Below are positions 1 to 7,273 of a stretch of DNA of 12,441 bases, piece by piece. The notes under the pieces were generated by a model. The model ran no database searches. It worked only from the letters and a program-made list of their open reading frames with translations, and had not been told where the DNA came from. The stretch is from an uncultured Haloferula sp. (GTDB lineage: Bacteria > Verrucomicrobiota > Verrucomicrobiae > Verrucomicrobiales > Akkermansiaceae). The translations under genes were made by a program, and so were the position numbers. How positions within the stretch are numbered: position 1 is the first letter of the stretch; each line of letters starts with the position of its first letter. The stretch is from assembly GCA_946481625.1 (NCBI GenBank), contig CAMLOZ010000032.1, positions 1 through 12,441 on the forward strand. The letters run 5' to 3'.

Positions 1-1215
1 CGCCGCGGCTTCCGCGAGGGTAACCTTGACCTGCTTCTGACGGTCTGCTCCCGCGAAGGCTTCCGTATCCTTGATGCGCTCCTGCTCGACGACCACGAGC
101 TTCTCGACCGCGACACGTTCCTTGATGACGTCCTGGATGAGCTTCTTCTCCACCTCCACCGCCTTCTCTTTCTCGATCGCCTTGAGCTGGGTGACCCGCT
201 CGCGCTCGATCGATTCGAGTTCCTGGTCACGCTTCACGCGCTCCACCTCGACCACGTCGGTGCGCTCCTTGTTGCGCTGGGCGACGAGGACCTGACGATC
301 CTTGTTCTGCGTCGCGACGTCGATCTCTTCTTGCGCCGCGATGCGGGCTCGCTCGGCCTTCTGGCGTTCTTCCTCGCGGACCTTCTGGGTCTCCGCTTCC
401 TCGCGGGCACGGACGCTCTCGACCTCGCGCTTCTGCTTGGCCTCCGTCTCGGAAAGCTGGCGCTCCAGCTCGAGGATCGCCTCGCGGGCTTCCACGTCCT
501 GCTGCTTGATGACCTTCTCCTTGTCGCGCTGGATGTGGTTCGCGAGCTTCGCCTGCGTCGCGGTCAATTCCGTGATCTTCTTGATGCCCTGCGCGTCCAG
601 GATGTTGTCAGGATCCAGCGCTTCGATCGGCGTCTGCTCCAGATAGTCGATCGCGGCGTCATCAAGGACGAAGCCGTTCAAGTTCGTGCCGATGATCTTG
701 ATGATTTCGTCGCGGAAGGTCTCGCGCTCTTCATACAGCTCCGTGAAGTCGAAGCGCTTGCCCACCGTCTTCAGCGCTTCGGAGAATTTCGCGTCGAAGA
801 GCGAGCGGATCTCCTCGGTGTTCGAGGCGCGGTCGCAACCCACCGATTGCGCCACACGCAGCACGTCCTCGTCGGTCTGGTTCACCCGCACGAAGAAGGC
901 CACCTTGATGTCCGCGCGCATGTTGTCCTTGCAGATCAGACCGTTCTTCGCGGTCCGGTCGATCTCCACGCGCTTCAGCGAGATGTCCATGGTTTCCAGG
1001 CGCTCCAGCACCGGGATCACGGTGAAGCCGTTGAAGGAAACCTTGGTCCCGCGCACGCCGGTCTTGATCAGCGCCTGGCCGCGCTGGGCCTTGCGGTAGA
1101 ACATCGAGAACAGCACGCTGCCGCCGATCACGACGGCGAGAACGAGACCGATCATCATCGCGATGACCGCAGGCTCGGCAGTTAATGCCAGGAGGGGATG
1201 GATGGACGTGTTCAT
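1..1215 (-). CDS. Flotillin / SPFH-domain membrane protein (YqiK/FloT-like), 3' end outside window
   Basis: The minus-strand frame stays open from an ATG at 1215 to position 1, giving 405 residues with no stop, so the C-terminus is missing. Residues 16-38 form one N-terminal membrane anchor. A basic stretch (YRKAQRGQA, 40-48) follows, then an SPFH/band-7 domain at about 45-200. From about 215 to 380 there is a long, highly charged coiled coil rich in Glu, Lys, Arg and Gln, and the Ala/Glu-rich flotillin tail begins near residue 385. Flotillins oligomerise on the inner membrane and organise microdomains. The start lies 12 bp after the stop of a YqiJ/NfeD-like gene, the pairing known for yqiJ-yqiK, so the two are probably co-transcribed and may form one complex. 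No Shine-Dalgarno sequence is visible. The family is certain; the YqiK-type subgroup is inferred from the neighbour and the N-terminal anchor. Confidence 0.93.
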   Translation of the reverse strand, partial: MNTSIHPLLALTAEPAVIAMMIGLVLAVVIGGSVLFSMFYRKAQRGQALIKTGVRGTKVSFNGFTVIPVLERLETMDISLKRVEIDRTAKNGLICKDNMRADIKVAFFVRVNQTDEDVLRVAQSVGCDRASNTEEIRSLFDAKFSEALKTVGKRFDFTELYEERETFRDEIIKIIGTNLNGFVLDDAAIDYLEQTPIEALDPDNILDAQGIKKITELTATQAKLANHIQRDKEKVIKQQDVEAREAILELERQLSETEAKQKREVESVRAREEAETQKVREEERQKAERARIAAQEEIDVATQNKDRQVLVAQRNKERTDVVEVERVKRDQELESIERERVTQLKAIEKEKAVEVEKKLIQDVIKERVAVEKLVVVEQERIKDTEAFAGADRQKQVKVTLAEAAA

Positions 1216-1227
1216 GAGTCGGGTGTA

Positions 1228-1881
1228 TCAGGAGGTTTCGGAAAGGGAGCGGACGATGTAGATCCCGGTCGGTTCGTCGTAGCTGATGACAAGGACGGCG
1301 GTGCCGCGGGGCAGGGGAGGGGAGCCGACGGCCACGCGGGCATTGAGAAGCAGGGGCGCACCGGCATTCTCCACTTCCACCTGGCCCTCGCGCTCGTTCA
1401 CGAAGGCCGTGCGGACGATGCCGCTGCGGCCGAGCACGGGCTTCGCCGCCTCCGGATCATCCTGCATCAGGCGGAAAAGCGGCTTGAGCGGGGTGATCGT
1501 CAGGCGGGTCAGCACCACCGCGGCGGCCAGACCCCCGAGCGAAACGAAGAACCCGATGCCGCCGCTGAAGCCCTTGTTGAACCACAGGTTGCCGAGCATC
1601 GAGCAGCCCCAGAGATAGGCGATCAGGATCGAGAGCACCATCATCACCGGCACCCCCTGCGCGTTCAGGATGCGCAGGGCGCCGTGCATGAACTCGGAGA
1701 AAGGATGACCGTCGTTCACGTCGTGGCCCTGGTGCCCGTCCATGCTGTCCAAGTCCAGCCCTAGAATGTCGTGATCCACCGCGCCCACGATGCTCAGCAG
1801 CCAGTAAATGCCGACCGGGACCAACAGGATGGTCATCGGCAGCATCGGCCCGCTCGTGGCTAAGTCCCATATTTCCTTCAC
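1228..1881 (-). CDS. YqiJ/NfeD-like inner-membrane protein with C-terminal OB-fold, flotillin partner
   Basis: 217 residues. Hydrophobic segments lie at about 14-34, 75-95 and 105-128. A His/Asp-rich loop (DHDILGLDLD...GHQGHDVNDGH, about 36-59) sits between the first two. The soluble C-terminus from about 148 (VLGRSGIVRTAF onward to VISYDEPTGIYIVRSL) fits the small OB-fold beta-barrel of NfeD and YqiJ proteins. In this family the OB domain is thought to pair with a flotillin, and the flotillin gene begins 12 bp downstream. The start is GTG at 1881. No in-frame ATG gives a better N-terminus, because the first membrane segment begins only 13 residues in. There is no clear ribosome binding site. 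The His/Asp-rich loop could bind metal, but that is speculation. The protease domain of long NfeD proteins is absent, so this is the short membrane-bound form. Confidence 0.85.
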   Translation of the reverse strand: MKEIWDLATSGPMLPMTILLVPVGIYWLLSIVGAVDHDILGLDLDSMDGHQGHDVNDGHPFSEFMHGALRILNAQGVPVMMVLSILIAYLWGCSMLGNLWFNKGFSGGIGFFVSLGGLAAAVVLTRLTITPLKPLFRLMQDDPEAAKPVLGRSGIVRTAFVNEREGQVEVENAGAPLLLNARVAVGSPPLPRGTAVLVISYDEPTGIYIVRSLSETS

Positions 1882-1947
1882 GACGCTGCCATTCGAGACA
1901 ATGCAACGTCTTTCCGCGACTATAAAAGGAGGCCGGATTTCTCCCGG

Positions 1948-3564
1948 TTAGAGATTCCGCAGCGACTTCGCGGCATCGCTCCGCGCCGCCGAAAACGCCG
2001 GCACGAAGGCGGCCAGGGTGCAGAGGACGAATGCCGAGATCGCGATGATGGTGATCTCCACGGGATTCTCGTGGGCGGGAAGGCTATCCACTCCGAGAAA
2101 CGACCGGGAGAAAGGATCGAAGCCGATCGTTCTGAGCCCGGCCTGCAAGGGCTCGCGCAGACGCACGATGAGCACGCCCAGCCCGACTCCCAGCACCGAA
2201 CCCATGAACCCGAGAATCATCCCCTGATACACGAACACCTTCACGATCTGTCCCGGCGCGGCTCCCAGAGCCTTCATCACCCCGATCTCGCGCCGCTTCT
2301 GGATCGTCACGGTGAACATCACCGCCATCATCGAGAACGCCGAGATCACGATGATGAAGGACAACACGAAATACATCATCCCGCGCTGTTGGTTGATCAG
2401 CCGCGAGAATTCACCCAGCTCCTCGATCCAGGTCACCAGCTGCCAGCCTTTCGGAAGCGCCTTTGCGAACTCCTGTGCCACGAGGTCCGCTTGATACGGA
2501 TCATTCAGCCGCACGGCGATGCCCTGCACCGCGTCCTCCAGCCCGGTCAATTCCTGGGCCAGCGGAAGCGGCATGAAGACATCCGGCGTCAGCGCCATCT
2601 GCGAGGCCTGATACACGCCGATCACGGTGGCTTCCTTCGGCAGGATGATCTCGCGCAAGCTCTTGTCGTTCTCCGCGTTCATCTTCTCGACATCCGTCGT
2701 GTCGAGTTCCGCCAGGATCTTGGCCGCCTCTTCCGGCACCGATTTCTCCAGCAGCGACCCGTCCTCCACCGGCTCCCCTTCGATCAGGAAAAGGAAGCGC
2801 TCGACGATCTCGCGTTCTTGATCGCGGATGCCGTTGGCATCCTGATAGACGTCGTTCAGGGGGCCCACCAGCGGGTAAAGCTTGTCACCGCCCAGGAAGA
2901 GCTTGTCCCCGCGTGCTTCGAAGGAGGTCTTGAGAAGCTCCCGAGTGGACTGCAGTTGCGCCGCATACTTTTCCCGCGCCGGCGGTTCGTTGGCCAGGCG
3001 ATCGATACGCTCCACCTCGTCGAGGTTTTTTGCGGAGAGGAACTTCATCTTGTCCCCGATCTCCAATTGGAACTGCTTCGCGACCACCGATGACACCACG
3101 ATCCGGTTGTCCAAGCCCATGTCGGCCGTGCTCCCGGGGTAGTCGGAATCGAGCATCTTCGTGATGCCCTGGACCTGCGAAGCATCGTCCGTATCCACTG
3201 CGCGGAACATCACCGGGCGCTTCCGTGCTTCCTCATCCACCATCAGCACGTAGTCCTGCACGAAGGCCGTCGCCGACTGCACGCCTTGGGTTTGCGCCAT
3301 CTTCGCGGCAATCTCGCGCCATTCGCCGATCGGTTCGCGGAAGCCGCCGAACGGCACGTACTCCAGCCGGATATGCGGCGTGAAACCGAGCAAGCGCTTC
3401 TTCACCGTGCGCTCCAGGCCGGCATAGACCGACATCACCACCACCAGCACCAGCACGCCCAGCAGCACCCCCGTGACCGAGATCAGCGTGACGGCGGAAA
3501 GCATCGCCCGGCGCGGGTTGAGGTAGCGCCAGGCAAGCATGAGGCTGAAGGATCGGCGGGCCAT
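1948..3564 (-). CDS. LolC/LolE-family lipoprotein-releasing ABC permease with enlarged periplasmic domain
   Basis: 538 residues, against roughly 400-415 for usual LolC/LolE. The N-terminus (SLMLAWRYLNPRRAMLSAVTLIS) is the family's typical lead-in to membrane helix 1 (about 22-47). A periplasmic domain follows to about 395. The C-terminal FtsX-type half has helices near 396-420, 442-468 and 504-528. The cytoplasmic coupling loop reads KRREIGVMKALGA (423-435), the signature of MacB/LolC permeases. The extra length sits at about 176-310 and is charged, including an Asp/Glu/Lys-rich stretch at 245-303. Lol permeases work with the ATPase LolD to extract lipoproteins from the inner membrane. No ATPase gene lies in the window, so LolD must come from elsewhere or the protein has another partner. 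It lies 50 bp after the beta-propeller gene and 66 bp before the YqiJ-like gene on the same strand. The ATG at 3564 has a weak AAGG upstream. Confidence 0.88.
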   Translation of the reverse strand: MARRSFSLMLAWRYLNPRRAMLSAVTLISVTGVLLGVLVLVVVMSVYAGLERTVKKRLLGFTPHIRLEYVPFGGFREPIGEWREIAAKMAQTQGVQSATAFVQDYVLMVDEEARKRPVMFRAVDTDDASQVQGITKMLDSDYPGSTADMGLDNRIVVSSVVAKQFQLEIGDKMKFLSAKNLDEVERIDRLANEPPAREKYAAQLQSTRELLKTSFEARGDKLFLGGDKLYPLVGPLNDVYQDANGIRDQEREIVERFLFLIEGEPVEDGSLLEKSVPEEAAKILAELDTTDVEKMNAENDKSLREIILPKEATVIGVYQASQMALTPDVFMPLPLAQELTGLEDAVQGIAVRLNDPYQADLVAQEFAKALPKGWQLVTWIEELGEFSRLINQQRGMMYFVLSFIIVISAFSMMAVMFTVTIQKRREIGVMKALGAAPGQIVKVFVYQGMILGFMGSVLGVGLGVLIVRLREPLQAGLRTIGFDPFSRSFLGVDSLPAHENPVEITIIAISAFVLCTLAAFVPAFSAARSDAAKSLRNL

Positions 3565-3604
3565 GGGCCTTGCCTAGCCGCGATCTCCCCGCCCGGCAAG
3601 GGCC
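3565..3604 (-). promoter_or_regulatory. Inverted repeat directly before the LolC-like start
   Basis: In the 50-bp gap before the permease ATG, CCTTGCC (3568-3574) is the exact reverse complement of GGCAAGG (3595-3601). The arms extend two more pairs across a one-base bulge and enclose 20 bases. In the minus-strand RNA the arm next to the start contains the only SD-like bases (AAGG), so pairing would hide them. It could tune translation or end upstream transcription, but no T-run follows. The arms are short and could arise by chance. Confidence 0.25.
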
Positions 3605-3614
3605 GCGAACCGCA

Positions 3615-4526
3615 TCAGGGCTTCTCCTCCACCCGGCGGTAGCGCATCAGCGGCGGTTTGACCCCCTCGGAGGCCACCCGGATCACCATGCCGTCGCGGG
3701 AAAAGGCGATCGCCTCCGCCTGCCGCGCCCGGTGCGAATCCAGCACCTGCGGATCGCGGGCGAAGGCCGTGGCCCAGGATTCACCCTTGCCGCGGGGGAA
3801 CAGGAAGACCCCCGCATAGGTCAAAACCGTCGCCATCGTCCCGTCCGCGGAGATGTCCATGCTCGTCGGCTGGGTGCCGTAGGGGATGGGTGGGAATCCC
3901 ATCGGCAGCGCCTTGGAAAGCTGGCCGATCTTGCGCGCCGTTTGTTCTTTCTTCCCCGCTGGCTTGAGCGGGAGTTCGTAGAGCATCGGCGGATGGGTCC
4001 GCTTGCTCAGCAGCAGGATCTTGCGCGCCTTCGCATCCACGGCCACCGCTTCGCAATCGCGGGGCCCGTCCTCATAGCGGAAGCGGATCTTCCAGGCAGG
4101 CTCCACCGATCCCGCCAGCACGGCACCCTCCTTGGGCAGTTGCGGCTCGGCGACGATGTAGAGGGTGCAGCCAGCGCGCTTCGAGGCGTTGTCGCCTGTG
4201 TCTGAAATGATCAGGTAGGGTTTCCCGTCGAGCTGGAAGGAAGCGAGATCCTCCCAATCGACGTTCTTCGCTCCCTTCACGCTTACCTTGCCGCGCTTGC
4301 CGCCGTCCGTCTCGGTCAGGAAAAGCTCGGCCGCGCAGCCGCTGTCATTGACCAGCCAGAGCAAGCGCTTGTCGCTCGGCGAGGCCGCCATGCCGCTCGC
4401 TTCGCAGAGTTCGCGCGATTGCAGGTGACCTTCCGGATCCTGCCGCTTGAAGAGAGGCTCGGCCTCTTCGGCATGGAGCGCGCCTAGGCCGCAAACAAGC
4501 AACAGCACGGAGAGCCGGGCGGACAT
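3615..4526 (-). CDS. Secreted beta-propeller-like protein of unknown function
   Basis: 303 residues with a Sec signal peptide (MSARLSVLLLVCGLGALHA, 1-19). The mature part has repeated acidic strand motifs: CEASGMAAS (41-49), WLVNDSG (57-63), NVDWEDLA (88-95), SDTGDN (108-113), RDCEAVAVD (156-164) and QAEAIAFSRDG (269-279). This pattern is typical of uncharacterised exported bacterial proteins predicted to fold as beta-propellers, related to YncE-like or phytase-like propellers. The acidic residues might bind calcium. No enzyme active site is recognised. Only about four to five blade-like units can be picked out by eye, so the blade count is uncertain. It is the first gene of the minus-strand run leading to the permease. 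About 218 bp of repeat-containing DNA separates it from the SUMF1-domain gene upstream. The ATG at 4526 gives a clean signal peptide, with a G-run just before it. Confidence 0.75.
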   Translation of the reverse strand: MSARLSVLLLVCGLGALHAEEAEPLFKRQDPEGHLQSRELCEASGMAASPSDKRLLWLVNDSGCAAELFLTETDGGKRGKVSVKGAKNVDWEDLASFQLDGKPYLIISDTGDNASKRAGCTLYIVAEPQLPKEGAVLAGSVEPAWKIRFRYEDGPRDCEAVAVDAKARKILLLSKRTHPPMLYELPLKPAGKKEQTARKIGQLSKALPMGFPPIPYGTQPTSMDISADGTMATVLTYAGVFLFPRGKGESWATAFARDPQVLDSHRARQAEAIAFSRDGMVIRVASEGVKPPLMRYRRVEEKP

Positions 4527-4577
4527 GCCCCCATCTTGCCTTGGTCCCGGCGGGGTTCAAGCAACATCCCCCTGGGG

Positions 4578-4740
4578 GCGCGGAGCCTCTGGCCCGCAGA
4601 AACGAGTCAACGGCTCGCCTCTCTTTGAGGACCGCATCGCCTTTCCATGCCTTCCGAAGACACCACGTGAAAGCACCAGGAGAGATCGTTCTGCACTCCG
4701 CCCCCAGGAACCACCCTGCGGGCCGGAGGCTCCGGCTCCC
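4578..4740. repeat. Inverted pair of a ~24-bp GC-rich REP-like element (locus 1)
   Basis: This fills most of the 218-bp gap at 4527-4744. The left copy (4578-4601) reads GCGCGGAGCC, TCT, GGCCCGC, AGAA. The right copy (4716-4734 and flank) is inverted: CGGAGCCTC, then one variable base, then GGCCCGCAG matches the left copy at 18 of 19 positions. The right copy contains a near-perfect palindrome, GCCGGAG-G-CTCCGGC (4722-4736), and ends just after the stop codon of the SUMF1-domain gene (4745-4747). The same element recurs as an inverted pair at 10032-10173. Two palindromic units facing each other about 115 bp apart is the arrangement of REP doublets (BIMEs) or of MITE termini. No transposase or open frame lies inside. 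In minus-strand RNA the right-hand palindrome could stabilise or end the upstream transcript, but it lacks a T-run. Confidence 0.65.
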
Positions 4741-4744
4741 GCCG

Positions 4745-5896
4745 CTACTCCTTCGGACCCGGGCCCGTATTCCACATCCGGTGCATCTCCTTCACCTCCG
4801 GCACTGCCAGCGGGCGCACAACGCGGAAGCCTACCCATGGCGCGCTGGTGAAGTACCAGATCGATTTCGGATTCTGTGGGTCGATCATCTTCCACGCCGG
4901 GTCGGAAGGCACCCGCGCTGCGGACCGCAGGGTTTCCGGACCGCCATCGTAATAATGTCCGCCCCGGGTGACATGCGGGTAACGGTTCACCGCCGGATGC
5001 CAGGGATTCTTCACGCCCGGCTGCCACTTCGAATAGGCATCCGGCACATAGGCATCCAGGCACCACTCGGAGACATTCCCGTGCATGTCGTGGAGACCCC
5101 AGGCGTTCGGCTTCTTCTGGCCGACCTTCTGATAGGTGTAGCTGGCGTTGGCCATGCTCCAGGCGTAATCGTCGAGTTTCGCCGGATCGTCGCCGAAGCA
5201 GTAGGCCGTCGTCGAACCCGCACGGCAGGCGTATTCCCACTCCGCTTCCGTTGGCAGGCGGTAGTAGTGGCCGGTCTGGGCGGTGAGCCATTCGCAGAAC
5301 TTGCTCGCCGCGTGGTGGGTCATCGCGATCGCCGGCCAGCCCGCGCCGTAGCCCTCGCCCATCTCGAAGTGCATCGGCACGTAAGGCGGCGTCGGCTGGC
5401 TCACCACATCCACCAAGGTTTCGCCCTCCTTTATCTCCGGCGCTTCCGGCGTCCTGATGTCCGAGTCGCGGTTCAGCGTGCCATCCTTGTTGCGCGCCTT
5501 GCCGTTCTCCATGAAGGCCCGGTAGACGTCCCAGGTGATCTCGCACTTGCCGATCCAGAAGGGATCGAGCGTCACCTTCACCTGCGGGCCCTCGGTGTCC
5601 TTGCGCCCCGCCTCGCCCGCGGGCGAGCCGATGGTGAATTCCCCGCCAGGCACCGGCACGAGGTCGAATTTCGCGTCCTTCGCGTTCGGCACGGTCTCCG
5701 TGTAGGCCTTCATCGCCTTGGCATCGGCGGGCGTGTCCCCCTTTGCTTTCACCAGCGCGTGGATCTTCTCCGTCACCGGCAAGTACTGCGGGCTCGGCAC
5801 CTCAGGAGCAGGGGCGGGCGCTTCCGGCGCGGCTGTCTGGGCTTGCACTCCAACTGGCGAGAGCAAGGCGAGGAGGATCAAGGAGCGGGTGGTCAT
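4745..5896 (-). CDS. Secreted SUMF1/FGE-fold domain protein lacking the catalytic cysteines
   Basis: 383 residues. A Sec signal peptide (1-19, ending VQA) is followed by an Ala/Pro/Glu-rich linker (22-38). From about 78 to 363 there is a formylglycine-generating-enzyme (FGE-sulfatase) fold: LVPVPGGEFTIGSP (79-92), RLPTEAEWEYACRAG (213-227), GLHDMHGNVSEWC (267-279), RGG (311-313) and GFRVVRP (356-362). True FGE has two copper-binding cysteines between the RGG and AAR motifs; here the segment is RGGHYYDGGPETLRSAAR (311-328), with no cysteine. It is therefore unlikely to make formylglycine and more likely a binding or accessory domain, as in many exported PVC SUMF1 proteins. No sulfatase gene lies nearby. 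It is 81 bp downstream of the Tat oxidoreductase gene, with a terminator-like hairpin between them. No Shine-Dalgarno sequence precedes the ATG at 5896. Confidence 0.9.
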   Translation of the reverse strand: MTTRSLILLALLSPVGVQAQTAAPEAPAPAPEVPSPQYLPVTEKIHALVKAKGDTPADAKAMKAYTETVPNAKDAKFDLVPVPGGEFTIGSPAGEAGRKDTEGPQVKVTLDPFWIGKCEITWDVYRAFMENGKARNKDGTLNRDSDIRTPEAPEIKEGETLVDVVSQPTPPYVPMHFEMGEGYGAGWPAIAMTHHAASKFCEWLTAQTGHYYRLPTEAEWEYACRAGSTTAYCFGDDPAKLDDYAWSMANASYTYQKVGQKKPNAWGLHDMHGNVSEWCLDAYVPDAYSKWQPGVKNPWHPAVNRYPHVTRGGHYYDGGPETLRSAARVPSDPAWKMIDPQNPKSIWYFTSAPWVGFRVVRPLAVPEVKEMHRMWNTGPGPKE

Positions 5897-5917
5897 GAGA
5901 GAGACAGGAAAACGTCA

Positions 5918-5948
5918 GGCGCGGAGCGGACAAGGTCCGGCCCGCGCC
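5918..5948 (-). terminator. Candidate terminator after the Gfo/Idh/MocA gene
   Basis: GGCGCGG (5918-5924) pairs exactly with CCGCGCC (5942-5948). Inside it CGGAC (5927-5931) pairs with GTCCG (5935-5939) around a three-base AAG loop, leaving a 2x2 internal loop. In minus-strand RNA the hairpin starts 29 nt after the stop codon at 5978-5980, and a short TTTT run follows about five bases later. It may end or attenuate transcription before the SUMF1-domain gene, whose start is 21 nt further on. Its bases resemble the REP-like elements elsewhere in the window. Confidence 0.45.
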
Positions 5949-5977
5949 CGCGTAAGGCGGGAGATCACATCAAAAAA

Positions 5978-7273
5978 TCAGGCCACCTTGTGCACGCCGG
6001 GCACCGGCACCGGAGCCACCGCGAAGGCATCGCTCATCTTGAGCGTGTCCGGAGCCTGATCCTGGTTGGAAGCCCACATCTGGTCCCAGGTCACGCGTTG
6101 GCCGGTGTGCGCCGCCTCGCGGCCCAGCAGGCCGAGCATCGTGCTGTTCGCCATGTACTCGCCGGTGTTGATGATCTCGCCCCGGCGCAGCGCGGCGAAG
6201 AATTCGTTGTGGCAGACCTGATACATGTTCTGCTCCATGCCCGCGGGCGCGCGATACATCCACTCGCGCTTCTTGCCGTCCAGCCCTAGCACCATCGGTG
6301 TCCCCGGAGCCACCGCCGTGCCCTTCTCGCAGTAAATGCGGTCGATCACCTCGGTGTGGCAGCCGAGATACTGGCGCTCGCCCAGATGGCAGATCACGCC
6401 GCCGGGATACTCGTAAGCGATGTTGTAGTGGTCGTACACGTTGCCCCCATCGGTGCGGTAGGCACGGCCGCCGTTGGCGACTGCCGCGACCGGGGCCACG
6501 TCGCCCATCGCCCAAGCGATCTTGTCCACCGTGTGGATCGCCTGCTCGAGCAGCGGGCCGCCGCTGGTCCATTCGAAATTCGTCCACCAGCGGAGTTGCC
6601 ACTCCACATCCGCCATGCCTTCCGGCTTCTTCATCCCCGGCTGCAGCGGCTTCGGCGGGCTGCCCATGTAGGTGCCATACACCGAGTAAATCCTCCCCAG
6701 CTCGCCGGAAGTGATCTTCGCGTAGAGTTCGCGCACGCCCGGCGCGAAACGCCAGCAATAGCCGTGCTGAATCGCCACGCCCTTCTCCTTGGCCAGCTTC
6801 GCGGATTCGATCACCGACTTCACGCCGGCCACGTCCACGGCCATCGGCTTCTCGGCGAAGACATGCTTGCCCGCCTCGACCGCCGCGCGCAGGTGCTGCG
6901 GCCGGAACCCGGGAGGCGCACCCAGCAGGACCACGTCCACACCGCTCTCCAGCACCTTCTGGTAGGCGTCCAGCCCGGCGAATTGCCGCTCGCCCGGCAC
7001 CTCCACCTTCGCGCCGAAGCCCTTCAGGCCGTTCAAGCTGCCGGTGATGGCCTCGGGGAAGGCATCGCCCATCGCCCACAGCACCACGTTCGGATCGGCA
7101 TTCAGCGCCTGCTCCGCCGCCCCCGTGCCGCGGCCGCCGCAGCCGATCAGGCCGATCTTCAGCTTCGCGTTGTTCGCCCCTTGGCCGAGCAAAAGGTTCG
7201 GGAATCCGGCCACCGCCGCGGAAACGGCGGAGCCGGCAAGGACGCGGCGACGGGAAAGGGATGGTGAATTCAT
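5978..7273 (-). CDS. Tat-exported Gfo/Idh/MocA-family oxidoreductase (copy A)
   Basis: 431 residues. The N-terminus (MNSPSLSRRRVLAGSAVSAA) is a twin-arginine signal with the RR pair at 8-10, so the protein is probably exported folded with its cofactor. The Rossmann domain starts with IGLIGCGGRGTG (40-51). The family's catalytic EKP is at 141-143, in HVFAEKPMAVD, after LGAPPGFRPQH (117-127). The substrate-site histidine is probably H247 in GGPLLEQAIHTVD (238-250). The family oxidises or reduces hydroxyls of sugars, inositols and glycosides using tightly bound NAD(P); the substrate here is unknown. It is transcribed away from the transporter and the second Gfo/Idh/MocA gene across a 183-bp control region, and toward the SUMF1-domain gene. 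The ATG at 7273 is fixed by the Tat motif, and no Shine-Dalgarno sequence is seen. Copy B differs strongly in sequence, so the two are not a recent duplication. Confidence 0.93.
   Translation of the reverse strand: MNSPSLSRRRVLAGSAVSAAVAGFPNLLLGQGANNAKLKIGLIGCGGRGTGAAEQALNADPNVVLWAMGDAFPEAITGSLNGLKGFGAKVEVPGERQFAGLDAYQKVLESGVDVVLLGAPPGFRPQHLRAAVEAGKHVFAEKPMAVDVAGVKSVIESAKLAKEKGVAIQHGYCWRFAPGVRELYAKITSGELGRIYSVYGTYMGSPPKPLQPGMKKPEGMADVEWQLRWWTNFEWTSGGPLLEQAIHTVDKIAWAMGDVAPVAAVANGGRAYRTDGGNVYDHYNIAYEYPGGVICHLGERQYLGCHTEVIDRIYCEKGTAVAPGTPMVLGLDGKKREWMYRAPAGMEQNMYQVCHNEFFAALRRGEIINTGEYMANSTMLGLLGREAAHTGQRVTWDQMWASNQDQAPDTLKMSDAFAVAPVPVPGVHKVA

Noticed and set aside
331..1185. Plus-strand open frame of 284 codons
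   Set aside because: It is antisense to the flotillin coding sequence, which has unmistakable SPFH and coiled-coil features.
1919..1933. TATAAAAGGAGG resembling a TATA box plus SD on the plus strand, or TATAGT as a minus-strand -10 box
   Set aside because: No gene begins just after it on the plus strand, and no matching -35 sequence is found at normal spacing on the minus strand.
4602..4715. Possible homology between the interiors of the two repeat pairs
   Set aside because: Only scattered short matches (for example GCATC, GCCT, CCGAA) are visible by eye; not enough to claim a shared core beyond the paired ends.
4541..6289. Long plus-strand open frame (~582 codons)
   Set aside because: It lies antisense to the SUMF1-domain gene and the Gfo/Idh/MocA gene. 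Its product is Arg/His-rich low-complexity sequence, typical of shadow frames in GC-rich DNA.
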